A stretch of 64,000 nt of DNA from Shouchella clausii (GTDB taxonomy: Bacteria > Bacillota > Bacilli > Bacillales > Bacillaceae_D): contig NZ_BCXJ01000002.1 in assembly GCF_001598215.1 (NCBI RefSeq), forward strand, positions 310,001 to 374,000, in the 5' to 3' direction. Shown here in pieces: positions 1 through 8,092 of this stretch. Positions within the stretch are counted from its first letter, which is position 1, and each line of letters begins with the position of its first letter. A model generated the notes under the pieces. It was not told the origin of the DNA. It did no database searches and worked only from the letters and a program-made list of their open reading frames with translations. The position numbers and the translations under genes were made by a program.

Positions 1-382
1 AGGAACGGACGTCGGCAACAAGCGCTTTCGCCTCCCCGTCTACAATAACGAAGATCAGCCCTGACAGCACTTGAGTAATGGCGCGGTCCATTGATTCCGT
101 TTCTTCCACTTGGATATGGGCCAAATGATTTTTAATCGTTACAAACGGTTGTTCAACACGGCGCAACCTGCCTTCAACTTCCATGAGCTCGCGTAAAATT
201 TCAATGATATATAAATTGTCGACAAGACCTGTCAAATAATAAATGCCGACCTCTCTATTAAAAATTTTCAGCTTGCGAACGCCAACATCAAAGGATTGGT
301 CAAGACCAAGTCTTTCCTTTAAAATCGCTTCATTCTCGGAAAAGTCATGGCTAAAGTTCATCGGTTTCATCGGGGACTTCAC
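1..382 (-). CDS. spoVAF: Stage V sporulation protein AF (SpoVAF), N-terminal part, cut by window edge
   Basis: This is the last gene of the spoVA operon. SpoVAF belongs to the GerA-type germinant receptor A-subunit family and sits in the spore inner membrane, where in B. subtilis it affects germination. Only about 127 N-terminal residues lie in the window. They cover the cytosolic N-domain (FDVGVRKLKIF, then YYLTGLVDN, typical of GerAA/SpoVAF proteins) before any membrane segment. I chose the GTG at 382 because AAAGGAG lies 8 nt upstream; in-frame ATGs follow at 370 and 361. The start overlaps the 3' end of spoVAEa by about 30 nt, so the two are probably translationally coupled. The C-terminus lies outside the window. 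Confidence 0.85.
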   Translation of the reverse strand, partial: MKSPMKPMNFSHDFSENEAILKERLGLDQSFDVGVRKLKIFNREVGIYYLTGLVDNLYIIEILRELMEVEGRLRRVEQPFVTIKNHLAHIQVEETESMDRAITQVLSGLIFVIVDGEAKALVADVRS

Positions 383-938
383 GGTATCCACTCCTTTCTA
401 AAATCATTTCTAGCGCTTGCCTCGTCACAGGTGCCCCGCGCTTGACATCATCAAAGCGAGCCATCTTGCCAATATCGCCGATGCCGACTATATAGGGAAT
501 TTGCAGTTCATCAAGAATAGAAACGGTATCGCCATAAATTCGCCCGATTTCCAGGTCAGGCACCCCTTCTTTGTCGACTCCGTACCCAGTCAGTTCGCCT
601 GTTCGGTCAACAGAGACATCGATATGGGCCCACTCTTTTGCATGTGTTTTTGAAGCCACTGCTACCGCCCCGATGATCTCAATCTGGTCGTGGCCCGCAA
701 GATAGCGCATCGCTTCTTCTCCAGGGCCGTTATCACGCCAGCCACAATCATCAAACATGACTAAAATTGGTACGTCAGGAGCAGACAAGATTAACGTAGC
801 AAGCTGTTCGCCAGTTAACGTGGAGGGATTGCCAGATGAAGCGCTAATGCAGCGGCAACCAAGCTCAGCCGAAAGGAACTCAAGTACTTTTTTAGCTGCT
901 AAATCGCCGTCTGTCACAAAAATTACTTTCCTCTTCAT
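351..938 (-). CDS. spoVAEa: SpoVAEa, stage V sporulation protein
   Basis: A 195-residue soluble protein of the SpoVAEa family, encoded in the spoVA operon whose products form the Ca-dipicolinate channel and associated proteins in the spore inner membrane. It begins MKRKVIFVTDGD and contains SASSGNPS and DDCGWRDNG stretches typical of the family, with no membrane segments. Its ATG overlaps the stop codon of spoVAEb (ATGA), which indicates coupled translation. Family membership and operon position agree, so the call is firm. The exact biochemical function of SpoVAEa is not established. Confidence 0.93.
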   Translation of the reverse strand: MKRKVIFVTDGDLAAKKVLEFLSAELGCRCISASSGNPSTLTGEQLATLILSAPDVPILVMFDDCGWRDNGPGEEAMRYLAGHDQIEIIGAVAVASKTHAKEWAHIDVSVDRTGELTGYGVDKEGVPDLEIGRIYGDTVSILDELQIPYIVGIGDIGKMARFDDVKRGAPVTRQALEMILERSGYREVPDETDEL

Positions 939-1291
939 CCTGTCGAACCCCTAGGCTTGAAAAACAAGGCAGCTGCAACGCTAAACAAGATCGAAAAAAC
1001 AATCGTTGTTGAGGCGATTTCAAACACTCCGTCCGTGATCTTAAACAGCCCCCTTGCCCCTTCTTCCATCGCACCATGAACAAGTGAATAACCAAATCCT
1101 GTTAAAGGCACGGTAGCGCCTGCTCCAGCAAGCTCAACCAAATGCTCGTACAAATGAAAGCCATCAAGGACAATTCCCACTATCACCATAACGACGAGCA
1201 TTTGAATAGGGGTCAGCTTTGCTGCATCGAGTAAAACCTGACCGATTAAACAAATCGCTCCACCGACTAGAAACGCCCATAAAAACTCCAT
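935..1291 (-). CDS. spoVAEb: SpoVAEb, dipicolinic acid channel membrane protein
   Basis: A 118-residue hydrophobic protein with about four membrane segments (MEFLWAFLVGGAICLIGQVLLD opening, later TVPLTGFGYSLVHG). It is homologous to SpoVAC and is part of the SpoVA channel moving Ca-dipicolinic acid across the spore inner membrane. A strong ribosome binding site (AAAGGAGG) precedes the ATG. The gene lies 3 nt downstream of spoVAD and overlaps spoVAEa. Confidence 0.94.
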   Translation of the reverse strand: MEFLWAFLVGGAICLIGQVLLDAAKLTPIQMLVVMVIVGIVLDGFHLYEHLVELAGAGATVPLTGFGYSLVHGAMEEGARGLFKITDGVFEIASTTIVFSILFSVAAALFFKPRGSTG

Positions 1292-1294
1292 TTG

Positions 1295-2299
1295 CTAGTT
1301 CCTCCTTTCAAGGACAATTGCATGGGCAATTGCCGGTATCGATTGCTTTTGCAAAACGGTCATCGAACTTAGAAGCGCCCCAGTGGCAACGACAAGAACA
1401 CGTTTTAGTTCTCCGGCGAGAAGGCGATGGTAAATATGCCCGTATACAACGGATGCGGAACAACCTGCGCCACTTCCCCCGGCTAGTGCTTGTTGCTTAG
1501 AGTGGTACATCATGACGCCGCAGTCCTCATAACGCCCGGTTATATAAATGCCTTGCTCTCGCAAAAGCTTACGGTAAATTTCACTTCCAGATATCGCCAA
1601 ATCACCTGTCACAATTAAATCAAAGTCACTTACTTGCTGATTCGTTTTATGCAAATGACCGATTGTCACCTCAGCTGCAGCTGGTGCCATTGCTGCCCCT
1701 AAACTCATTGGATCGGTGATGCCTAGGTCTTGGACACGGCCAATCGTTGCTTCTGTTAATTGAATTTGCGTCCGTTTCTTCCCCAATAGAACGGCACCTG
1801 CTCCAGTTACAGTTGTCTGAGCAGTCCCTGGTTTTTGGACCGCAAATTCAGTTGGATAGCGAAATTGCTTTTCGCAAGCGCCGTAATGACTGCTTGCCGC
1901 TGCGAGCACCAAATCAGCTAACCCGCTAGATACCCATACGCCGCTAATGATTAGCGTTTCTACAGAAGTGGCGCATGCTGAATATGTACCGATGTATGGC
2001 AATTGCAAGTCACGGGCGACAAAACTAGAAGCGGTCGTCTGGTTGCTTAAATCTCCGGCAACAAACAAATCAACAGAGTCTATCGATAAATGGTTTTTAG
2101 TTAAACATTGTTTAATCGCTTGTTTCATCAATGCACGTTCTGCCATTTCCCAACTTTTTTCATTACAATAACTATCCGTGTATCGGTAATCAAAAGAGCC
2201 AGCCAGTGGCCCTGCTCCTTCTTTTGGGCCGACTGCCGTACCGCTCGATTGGATATACACTGGATTTGAGAATGTAATTGTCCGATGTGAAAGGCCCAT
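1295..2299 (-). CDS. spoVAD: SpoVAD, thiolase-fold DPA-binding protein
   Basis: A 334-residue protein with a thiolase/KAS-III-like fold, close to the usual family length. In B. subtilis SpoVAD binds dipicolinic acid directly and is essential for DPA uptake into the spore. Visible family landmarks are GTYSACATSVETL near residue 130, the region of the thiolase active-site Cys, and GSGAGCSASVVYGH near the C-terminus. It is flanked by the membrane proteins SpoVAC (15 nt upstream) and SpoVAEb (3 nt downstream). The start ATG is preceded by a purine-rich AGAGGGA site. Confidence 0.95.
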   Translation of the reverse strand: MGLSHRTITFSNPVYIQSSGTAVGPKEGAGPLAGSFDYRYTDSYCNEKSWEMAERALMKQAIKQCLTKNHLSIDSVDLFVAGDLSNQTTASSFVARDLQLPYIGTYSACATSVETLIISGVWVSSGLADLVLAAASSHYGACEKQFRYPTEFAVQKPGTAQTTVTGAGAVLLGKKRTQIQLTEATIGRVQDLGITDPMSLGAAMAPAAAEVTIGHLHKTNQQVSDFDLIVTGDLAISGSEIYRKLLREQGIYITGRYEDCGVMMYHSKQQALAGGSGAGCSASVVYGHIYHRLLAGELKRVLVVATGALLSSMTVLQKQSIPAIAHAIVLERRN

Positions 2300-2313
2300 A
2301 GTTTCCCTCTTTT

Positions 2314-2787
2314 CTAGTGTAAAATCATGCGGATCAACAGTCTGGAAAAACTGACAAGGTAGGCAGTACTGATGCCAAAAACAAGCACCGGGCCAATCAG
2401 CCGAAATAAATTGGAGCCTACTCCCGTTAACAACCCTTCTGTCCGATGTTCAAGGGCAGTAGCAGCCATGGCATTGGCGAACCCTGTAATCGGGACAAGT
2501 AGCCCTGCGCCAAACAGTTGTGCTCCTTTGCGATAAAAGCCCATACCTGTTGCTAAAACGGCAATGGCAATCAAGGTGATAAGCATATAGCTCGTTGCCG
2601 TTTCATCGGATAATTGGAACAAAGCATGATACCCTCGGAAAATCAGTTGACCGATTACACAAATGAGCCCACCTGAAAAAAAAGCCAGAGACCCATGTTT
2701 TAGATAGCGGCTTTTCGGTTTATACAAGACAATATTCTCTTTGTATTCTTCTTGTTTATTCGCATTCACAATGGATGGCTCCTTCAT
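2314..2787 (-). CDS. spoVAC: SpoVAC, dipicolinic acid channel membrane protein
   Basis: A 157-residue multi-spanning protein; SpoVAC is the mechanosensitive-type channel subunit for DPA. The ORF extends further upstream, but the ATG at 2787 (MKEPSIV) is preferred because AGGAG lies just upstream and the N-terminus then matches the family length of about 150. Membrane segments include FFSGGLICVIGQLIF and GAGLLVPITGFANAMA. It is the first gene of the operon here: spoVAA and spoVAB, found ahead of it in B. subtilis, are absent. A sigma-G-like promoter lies at 2873-2902. Confidence 0.93.
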   Translation of the reverse strand: MKEPSIVNANKQEEYKENIVLYKPKSRYLKHGSLAFFSGGLICVIGQLIFRGYHALFQLSDETATSYMLITLIAIAVLATGMGFYRKGAQLFGAGLLVPITGFANAMAATALEHRTEGLLTGVGSNLFRLIGPVLVFGISTAYLVSFSRLLIRMILH

Positions 2788-3123
2788 TCGCTCTCCTGTT
2801 AGTATGTATCGAATCAACCTATTCATGCGCAGAAACAAAAAAAGCCACATGCTTTCCAATCGTGAAAACATGTGACATGACTTTACATAAAATTAACTAT
2901 TCGCAACATTTATTGTTGACAATGATTTTCGGCAACGGTATACTTGCGGTAACATCTTCGCTCTGCTTCCTCAGGTGGGTCTTCCTCAAGCATTTTTCCT
3001 CAGGCCTTATTCTTACTGTCCAAAGCTTGCCACCTGGATTGTCTGTATAGTACTTACACATTCCTCTACATATGCCCCTAGACAAAAAAGAAAGCAAGCT
3101 CCTAAACCTTTGAGCTTGCTTTT
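2788..3123. other. Intergenic gap where spoVAA/spoVAB sit in B. subtilis
   Basis: These 336 bases separate spoVAC from sigF. They hold a sigma-G-like promoter, a small CACATG/CATGTG hairpin (2846-2875), and the terminator of the spoIIA operon. The ORF on the minus strand here (54-66 codons) has no properly spaced ribosome binding site. A TTCCTCAGG motif recurs at about 2968 and 2996. No gene is supported. Confidence 0.6.
2873..2902 (-). promoter_or_regulatory. Sigma-G-like promoter of the spoVA operon
   Basis: On the minus strand GAATA (2898-2902) is followed after 18 nt by CATGTCA (2873-2879). This fits the published sigma-G pattern GHATR-N18-CATNHTA with one mismatch. It lies about 90 nt upstream of the spoVAC start. 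SpoVA operons are known sigma-G targets, so position and motif agree. Confidence 0.5.
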
Positions 3124-3124
3124 T
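3086..3124 (-). terminator. Rho-independent terminator of the spoIIA-sigF operon
   Basis: Arms AAGCAAGCTC and GAGCTTGCTT enclose a 10-nt loop. On the minus strand they are followed by a T-rich tract. The terminator begins at the sigF stop codon and separates sigF transcription from the spoVA operon. Confidence 0.85.
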
Positions 3125-3888
3125 TAAGTGGCGTCTGACATTGTTTCTTTCATTTGTTCCAATATTTTTTTCTCAAGCCGAGAAACTTGCACTTGCGAAA
3201 TGCCTAAGCGTTCAGCCACTTCTGATTGTGTTTGATCCTTATAATAACGCAAATACACAATCAGCCGCTCCCTTTCGCCAAGGTCGCAAATGGCTTCTTT
3301 TAAAGCGATCTTGTCAAACCACTTGACTTGTGAGTGGTCGGCAATTTGATCTAGAAGTGTAATTGGATCGCCGTCATTTTCATAGACCGTTTCATGGATT
3401 GAAGACAAGCTCCGGTTGGCGTCTCCGGCAAATACGATTTCTTCAGGCGTCACGCCTAAATGCTCAGCGATCTCATTAATGGTTGGTGCCCGGCGCAACG
3501 TTTTCGTCAGTTCGTCCTTTGCTTTGCGAATTTTATTGCTTAATTCTTTAATAGACCGACTGACTTTCACCGTACCATCGTCCCGCAGAAACCGTTGGAT
3601 TTCACCGATAATCATTGGAACAGCATACGTGGAGAACTTCACATCGTAGGAAAGGTCAAATTTATCGACGGACTTTATTAAACCAATGCAGCCAATTTGA
3701 AAAAGGTCGTCTGCTTCATAACCGCGATTCAAAAAACGCTGAACAACAGACCAGACGAGACGTGTATTATGGTTGACGATCGAATCCCGTGCTTCTGTGT
3801 CACCTTCCTGGCTTTTTGCAATAAGCTCTTTTACTTGTTTATCGGATAGTGGCTTTTTTTTGCCGCCGTTTTTCACCTCTGCACTCAT
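3124..3888 (-). CDS. sigF: RNA polymerase sporulation sigma factor SigF
   Basis: A 254-residue sigma-70 family factor, the first forespore-specific sigma. Region 2 is seen as DLFQIGCIGLIKSVDKFDLS and STYAVPMIIGEIQRFLRDD, region 3 as RRAPTINEIAEHLGV, and region 4 as the HTH SEVAERLGISQVQVSRLEKKI near the C-terminus. I chose the ATG at 3888 because AAGGGG sits 8 nt upstream; an upstream TTG two codons earlier lies too close to that site. SigF is held inactive by SpoIIAB, encoded directly upstream, and released by dephosphorylated SpoIIAA. Confidence 0.97.
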   Translation of the reverse strand: MSAEVKNGGKKKPLSDKQVKELIAKSQEGDTEARDSIVNHNTRLVWSVVQRFLNRGYEADDLFQIGCIGLIKSVDKFDLSYDVKFSTYAVPMIIGEIQRFLRDDGTVKVSRSIKELSNKIRKAKDELTKTLRRAPTINEIAEHLGVTPEEIVFAGDANRSLSSIHETVYENDGDPITLLDQIADHSQVKWFDKIALKEAICDLGERERLIVYLRYYKDQTQSEVAERLGISQVQVSRLEKKILEQMKETMSDAT

Positions 3889-3900
3889 AAGCAAGACCCC

Positions 3901-4341
3901 TTATCTGCACATTGCTTTCGTCGTGGCCAGCTGTTTTTTCAAATAAACGGTTGTGCCGATCATTGGTTCGGAAATTACCTTCATCTCTTGGCAAAAATTT
4001 TCCATAATCGTGAATCCCATTCCAGAGCGCTCGAGTTCTGGTTTCGAGGTGTAGAGCGGTTGTCTTGCTTCATCTAAGTCTGAAATGCCTACCCCTTCAT
4101 CGCGGATAATGAGTTCGAGTTCACGGTCCTTCAGTTCAGCTGTAATATAGACTTGCCCATTCGGATCATTCTCGTATCCATGGATAATCGCATTGGTGAC
4201 CGCCTCTGATACAATCGTCTTAATTTCCGTTAATTCCTCCATCGTCGGATCAAGTTGGGCAATAAAGGCACTGACTGTCACTCGGGCAAAAGATTCATTT
4301 TCACTTAAAGCCGAAAACGCTACATTCATTTTATTGGCCAC
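3901..4341 (-). CDS. spoIIAB: SpoIIAB, anti-sigma-F factor and serine kinase
   Basis: A 146-residue GHKL-fold kinase that binds SigF and phosphorylates SpoIIAA. The N box is [11 protein letters not shown], the G1 box is RDEGVGI and the G2 box is [10 protein letters not shown]. The ORF is open further upstream, but the GTG at 4341 gives [21 protein letters not shown], which lines up residue for residue with B. subtilis MKNEMHLEF and has GGGGGTGG upstream. The start lies 1 nt after the spoIIAA stop, implying coupled translation and balanced stoichiometry. Confidence 0.96.
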   Translation of the reverse strand: MANKMNVAFSALSENESFARVTVSAFIAQLDPTMEELTEIKTIVSEAVTNAIIHGYENDPNGQVYITAELKDRELELIIRDEGVGISDLDEARQPLYTSKPELERSGMGFTIMENFCQEMKVISEPMIGTTVYLKKQLATTKAMCR

Positions 4342-4342
4342 T

Positions 4343-4687
4343 TTATGCCACCCCCAGTTTTTGCAATGCGAATCGTTCGCTTTCTTCCAAACGGATAATT
4401 TTAAAAAGGCCGGACATCTCAAACAGCCGCTCGATCGTTGGCGAAATCGCGCATACGACCATTTCGCCGCCATTTGCCTTAATTTGTTTATACCTCCCCA
4501 GTATCACGCCAAGCCCGGAACTGTCCATAAAAGACAGCTCAGCCAAATTCAGCACAATATGCTGGATGTTTTCTAGCCGCGCTTCTATTTGGCTGCGCAA
4601 TTCTTTGGCAGAATGATGGTCCAGTTCCCCTTCAAGCCGAACCAACAACACATGCTCCTTTTGCTCCAATCCGATTTTTAAGTTCAC
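4343..4687 (-). CDS. spoIIAA: SpoIIAA, anti-anti-sigma factor
   Basis: A 114-residue STAS-domain protein. The phosphorylation site is the first Ser of MDSSGLGV (Ser56), phosphorylated by SpoIIAB and dephosphorylated by SpoIIE to release SigF. I chose the GTG at 4687, with GGAGG 8 nt upstream, because the alternative GTG at 4696 overlaps that ribosome binding site. The chosen N-terminus MNLKIGL matches the B. subtilis start. A sigma-H promoter lies just upstream. Confidence 0.96.
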   Translation of the reverse strand: MNLKIGLEQKEHVLLVRLEGELDHHSAKELRSQIEARLENIQHIVLNLAELSFMDSSGLGVILGRYKQIKANGGEMVVCAISPTIERLFEMSGLFKIIRLEESERFALQKLGVA

Positions 4688-4719
4688 AAACTGCACCTCC
4701 GTCGTTTTGCTAGTAATTC

Positions 4720-4747
4720 ATTCGCCTGCAAAATGACAGATTCCTTG
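4720..4747 (-). promoter_or_regulatory. Sigma-H promoter of spoIIA operon
   Basis: Minus-strand sequence CAAGGAATC (4739-4747), 12 nt spacer, then GGCGAAT (4720-4726). This matches the sigma-H consensus RnAGGAwWW-N11/12-RnnGAAT except for the first purine. It is in the same place as the known sigma-H/Spo0A-P promoter of B. subtilis spoIIA, 33 nt before the spoIIAA start. Confidence 0.75.
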
Positions 4748-4793
4748 TACATGACAAAACTAGTGGCGAAGTTTGCTTTTCCTTTGCGATTAG

Positions 4794-5960
4794 CTATTTT
4801 CCAGCAAATGATGACAGCATCCGTTTAAATAGCGTCCACCACGAAGCGTTTTCTACATCTTCTGCTGCCACAAGGTCCGTTCTTGAGAGTGTTTCGCCAT
4901 CTTTTACAATAATAAGCTGGCCAACTGTATCCCCTTTTGAGACAGGTGCTTCCACGTTTTCAAAAAGCTCGATCGCCGTCTCAATCTCCTCAAGCTTCGT
5001 GCCTTTTTTCAACAGCAATGAAACAGGCTCAGGCGTGATTGCTTGTACATGCCTGTCCTTACCTTTTATAACCGGGACTTCCCCAATAAGGTCTCCTCGC
5101 TCATGCAACCGCTTCGTTGAATATTGGCTATATGAATAGTCAAGCATATTCGTTATGGAAGCATTTCGCTCTTTCGGCGTTTCCGCCCCCATAACGACGG
5201 CAATGACTCGCATCCCGTTCTTCTCTGCTGTTGCCGTCAACCCATACTTCGCTTCTTGTGTAAACCCAGTTTTCAAACCGTCGACGCCAGGGTAAAACTT
5301 GACGAGCTTATTCGTGTTTACTAGCCAGAACTCCTTATCGGTACCTTTGCGTAAATAATCTTCGTATATCCCTGTATAAGAAGTGATGTTTTCGTATTTA
5401 AGCAGTTCTTTCGCCATAACGGCTAAATCATGAGCAGAAGAGTAATGATCTGCTTCAGGCAAGCCATTCGGATTTTGGAACTGTGTATTTTCCAAACCAA
5501 GCTCGGCTGCTTTCGCATTCATCATTTTTACAAACTCCTGCTCGGTGCCGCCAATATGTTCAGCCATCGCTACCGCTGCATCATTCCCAGAAGCTATGGC
5601 AATGGCTTTCAATAAGTCATCAACACTCATTTCTTCTCCAGGTTCTAAAAAGACTTGCGATCCGCCCATGGATGCGGCATTCTCGCTAACGGTCACCATA
5701 TCCTCGTACTTAATCGTGCCTTCTTCAATCGCTTCCATAATAAGCAGCATGGTCATGATTTTCGTCATGCTAGCTGGAGGAAGCATGTTGTCGCTATCTT
5801 TTTCAAACAATACTTCGCCTGTATCCCGTTCAATTAATATCGCGGACGCGGCATTTTCAGCTAACTGAGGCATTTCCTTTTCTTTGGCAAACGCTGCTTC
5901 ACCAGTGCATGCAAACAACAAAACAAACAAGAGCATCCATACGTTCCATTTTCTTTTCAT
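4794..5960 (-). CDS. dacF: D-alanyl-D-alanine carboxypeptidase DacF
   Basis: A 388-residue class A penicillin-binding protein (peptidase S11) that trims the terminal D-Ala of spore cortex peptidoglycan. It has a signal peptide (WMLLFVLLFACTGEAAFA), the SxxK motif PASMTKIMT, the SGN motif (ASGNDA) and KTG (DGLKTGFT), plus the C-terminal PBP5-C domain and a terminal amphipathic membrane-anchor helix (WWTLFKRMLSS). Location next to spoIIA and a sigma-F promoter upstream identify it as DacF rather than DacA or DacB. Confidence 0.93.
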   Translation of the reverse strand: MKRKWNVWMLLFVLLFACTGEAAFAKEKEMPQLAENAASAILIERDTGEVLFEKDSDNMLPPASMTKIMTMLLIMEAIEEGTIKYEDMVTVSENAASMGGSQVFLEPGEEMSVDDLLKAIAIASGNDAAVAMAEHIGGTEQEFVKMMNAKAAELGLENTQFQNPNGLPEADHYSSAHDLAVMAKELLKYENITSYTGIYEDYLRKGTDKEFWLVNTNKLVKFYPGVDGLKTGFTQEAKYGLTATAEKNGMRVIAVVMGAETPKERNASITNMLDYSYSQYSTKRLHERGDLIGEVPVIKGKDRHVQAITPEPVSLLLKKGTKLEEIETAIELFENVEAPVSKGDTVGQLIIVKDGETLSRTDLVAAEDVENASWWTLFKRMLSSFAGK

Positions 5961-6003
5961 GTTTTTCCCTCCACTAGGCCGTCATCATAAAAAAACTATT
6001 TGC

Positions 6004-6033
6004 TAGTGTCTCCATTTACTGGAAAGGTTATAC
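6004..6033 (-). promoter_or_regulatory. Sigma-F promoter of dacF
   Basis: Minus-strand GTATA (6029-6033), a 15-nt spacer, then GGAGACACTA (6004-6013). The -10 element fits the sigma-F consensus GGnnAnAnTR at every fixed position and the -35 fits GYATA. It lies 44 nt upstream of the dacF start, and dacF is a known sigma-F target in B. subtilis. Confidence 0.8.
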
Positions 6034-6103
6034 ATTTGCGCAAAACAAAAATTAAAATGCTTGCCTCCGTTGCCCCTTTGCTGAACAACCTCCAAAAATA
6101 ACA

Positions 6104-6137
6104 AAAAGCAAGTCGAGCCAATGGCTTAACTTGCTTC
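6104..6137 (-). terminator. Terminator overlapping the deacetylase stop codon
   Basis: Arms AAGCAAGT and ACTTGCTT flank a 13-nt loop containing the stop codon of the polysaccharide deacetylase gene. The minus-strand side continues into a T-rich stretch. Confidence 0.7.
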
Positions 6138-6905
6138 GGGCAAATGCAACAATTCGGGGACTGTTACAAATGTATAGCCTTTTTCTTTCAACCATTCAAT
6201 TTCTGCTGGTAGATCCTCAAACAGTTGGTAGCTTGTAGCCGTGCCGTCATGATGAAGGATAATCCCGCCAGAATGGGCATCCTCGACTACATTCATCGCA
6301 ATCGAAAATGGCAGTTGGTATTGCCAATCTAACGAATCAATGCTCCAACCAATTAGGTGGTAACTGTTTGTTGTGAGTGTTTTGACAACCATGTCATTCA
6401 CGCTCCCATAGGGGGCCCTCACCAAATCGGTAGTGACGCCAGTCGCTTCTTCAATGACCGCTTGTGTCTGTTCCACTTCGTCTAGCACCTCGCTTTGTTC
6501 AAGCTTGGTCAACTCTTGATGGGTAAAGCTGTGATTGCCGATGCTATGCCCTTCCGCGACCATTCGTTTTAAGAGCGACGGATGTTGCTTTGCTTTATAG
6601 CCTAGTACAAAAAAAGTCGCTTTGATATCCTCTTCCTTTAATAAATCAAGTAGACGTTCTGTGTAAACGGGATCAGGACCGTCGTCAAATGTTAACGCGA
6701 GCCTTTTTTCGTCATCTGGCCCTTGAAATTGAATTTTTTCACGTTGGATCTGTGTAAGGGCAGTTGTCTGCACAAGAGCCGGGCGCTTTATCTTACCACC
6801 ATCCTCTTCAACCGCTCGATAAGAAATGGCCTCGCTAAATCCTCCGCCAAAAAGAAGTGAACTAACGCAAATAAACACAACAACTGTTAGCCAATTCTTG
6901 CTCAC
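6126..6905 (-). CDS. Forespore polysaccharide deacetylase (NodB-type)
   Basis: A 259-residue secreted or membrane-anchored carbohydrate esterase family 4 protein with an N-terminal hydrophobic segment (WLTVVVFICVSSLLFGG). NodB motifs are TFDDGPDP (MT1), the metal-binding HSIGNHSFTH (MT2), RAPYG (MT3), the SIDSLDWQ region, and LHHDG near the C-terminus. I chose the GTG at 6905 with GAGGAG 8 nt upstream; the ATG at 6923 overlaps that site. A perfect sigma-G-type promoter lies upstream, so a role in spore peptidoglycan (PdaA/PdaB-like) is likely but the exact orthologue is not settled. Confidence 0.85.
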   Translation of the reverse strand: MSKNWLTVVVFICVSSLLFGGGFSEAISYRAVEEDGGKIKRPALVQTTALTQIQREKIQFQGPDDEKRLALTFDDGPDPVYTERLLDLLKEEDIKATFFVLGYKAKQHPSLLKRMVAEGHSIGNHSFTHQELTKLEQSEVLDEVEQTQAVIEEATGVTTDLVRAPYGSVNDMVVKTLTTNSYHLIGWSIDSLDWQYQLPFSIAMNVVEDAHSGGIILHHDGTATSYQLFEDLPAEIEWLKEKGYTFVTVPELLHLPEAS

Positions 6906-6937
6906 GTGAAAAACTCCTCTCAACTAGTCGATCTTCC

Positions 6938-6967
6938 TAGTATGAGAGGAGAATGAGTCATTTATGC
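6938..6967 (-). promoter_or_regulatory. Sigma-G promoter of the polysaccharide deacetylase gene
   Basis: Minus-strand GCATA (6963-6967), exactly 18 nt, then CATACTA (6938-6944). All fixed positions of GHATR-N18-CATNHTA are met. It lies 33 nt before the chosen GTG start. Confidence 0.7.
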
Positions 6968-6975
6968 GCAGGCGA

Positions 6976-7449
6976 TTAAACGGGTCCCCAGTAAAACCAC
7001 CCCATTGCGGCTGTTAAGGCAACAAGCACAACGGTCTCAAGCCAGCTTCCAGTACGAATCCGAGCAATGCGGACACGTATGTTGGCAGGGTAAAAAAAGC
7101 GAATTCCCCGTACCGTTAAAGCATCGAGCAAATAATGAGAAGCGATTCCTATTAACACGCCTGTTTGCACAGCCTCGTTTTCCGGGAACAGCCAGCGCAA
7201 GACAATGCTTGCCAACAGTAGAAACAGCAAACTATGTGTAAATGTGCGATGGCCAAAAATAGCGGCAATCGTTTTCGACAATACCGGAAATCTCCTGCCG
7301 ATTTTGGAATGGGTATGACATATATCAGGCAAGACGGCACCGACAAGCCCAGCCGCATAGTAAGCCCACCCATGGGCTCCTGAGAAAACGATCGTGTCCA
7401 TCGCTTGGCATGCTACTACGCCGCCAATCATATGGGTTTTTCCTGTCAT
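6976..7449 (-). CDS. YvsG/YdjM-like membrane-bound metal-dependent hydrolase (DUF457)
   Basis: A 157-residue integral membrane protein of the DUF457/LexA-binding inner-membrane hydrolase family. Conserved features are the N-terminal GKTHMIGG, VLPDICHTHSK, the His-rich GHRTFTHSLLF, and ASHYLLDALT, the likely metal ligands being the paired His and Asp residues. Two ATGs lie in tandem after AAAGGAG; the second (7449) gives the better 6-nt spacing. Physiological substrate is unknown. It is monocistronic on the minus strand, next to the sigma-G deacetylase gene. Confidence 0.75.
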   Translation of the reverse strand: MTGKTHMIGGVVACQAMDTIVFSGAHGWAYYAAGLVGAVLPDICHTHSKIGRRFPVLSKTIAAIFGHRTFTHSLLFLLLASIVLRWLFPENEAVQTGVLIGIASHYLLDALTVRGIRFFYPANIRVRIARIRTGSWLETVVLVALTAAMGWFYWGPV

Positions 7450-7596
7450 CATTGACTCCTTTATGTATTTGTTGCATCAAGTGCCCCTCCATCATAACAC
7501 ACATACGTTCGCTTATCACGCTCATTTAAATTATTCGTGACGCAATCAGACGATTGTACTAAACTAATCGTAGGAAACTCTTCAGGAGGGATCACG

Positions 7597-7953
7597 TTGC
7601 CTTACATAATCAGTCTACTCACAGCCATTCTTCTTACTAGTTTTGCTTACTTTCTTGGCGATTTCTTCTTGGAGCAAGCTCTAGCAATCTGGCATCCCCT
7701 TTTCATTGGAGCTAGTGTTGTCGTGTTAGGAGCAGTGGTTGAAAAGCTCCGTTCGCCGATGTGGCTCATTATCGTCACTCCATTCCCCGTCGGCATGACG
7801 CTGCTATTTTTGTTCTTAAAAAGCACATGGCCAGTGTGGTTGCTGACCTATGGGCTGACACTGGCTATTTATGTCATTATCCATATGATAGTGAGTTTCT
7901 TTTTCCGTTTCCATTCCCTTATTCCAGCATGGAAGCTCTCCAAAAGTGCATAA
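7597..7953 (+). CDS. Four-helix hypothetical membrane protein
   Basis: A 118-residue protein made almost entirely of four hydrophobic segments (YIISLLTAILL, HPLFIGASVVVLGAVV, LIIVTPFPVGMTLLFLFL, WLLTYGLTLAIYVIIHMIVSFF) with a short basic tail. I chose the TTG at 7597 because AGGAGG lies 7 nt upstream; the longer reading from 7537 has no ribosome binding site. It resembles DUF2512/YndM-type small membrane proteins in layout, but I cannot assign it to a family with confidence. A strong hairpin terminator follows immediately. Confidence 0.6.
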   Translation: MPYIISLLTAILLTSFAYFLGDFFLEQALAIWHPLFIGASVVVLGAVVEKLRSPMWLIIVTPFPVGMTLLFLFLKSTWPVWLLTYGLTLAIYVIIHMIVSFFFRFHSLIPAWKLSKSA

Positions 7954-7955
7954 TG

Positions 7956-7989
7956 AAGAGAGGGCTTGTCACAAGAGACAGCCCTCTCT
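7956..7989 (+). terminator. Hairpin terminator downstream of the small membrane protein gene
   Basis: Near-perfect inverted repeat with arms AGAGAGGGCT and AGCCCTCTCT plus an inner GTC/GAC pair, only 2-3 nt after the stop codon. The downstream T tract is short, so efficiency is uncertain. Confidence 0.65.
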
Positions 7990-8092
7990 TAGGTTCCTTT
8001 AACCAGTCCATTCGCTCTCGGCGTTCTCCACCTACTACTTGAACGTGTGGAACCGTATACGAAATTCCTTTTCTAGCATGACGTCGCGTCGA

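Noticed and set aside
2897-3097. Small minus-strand frame between sigF and spoVAC, possibly a relic of spoVAA/AB
   Set aside because: Internal ATG has AGAGGA directly adjoining it with no spacing, no similarity to SpoVAA or SpoVAB, and composition is not gene-like.
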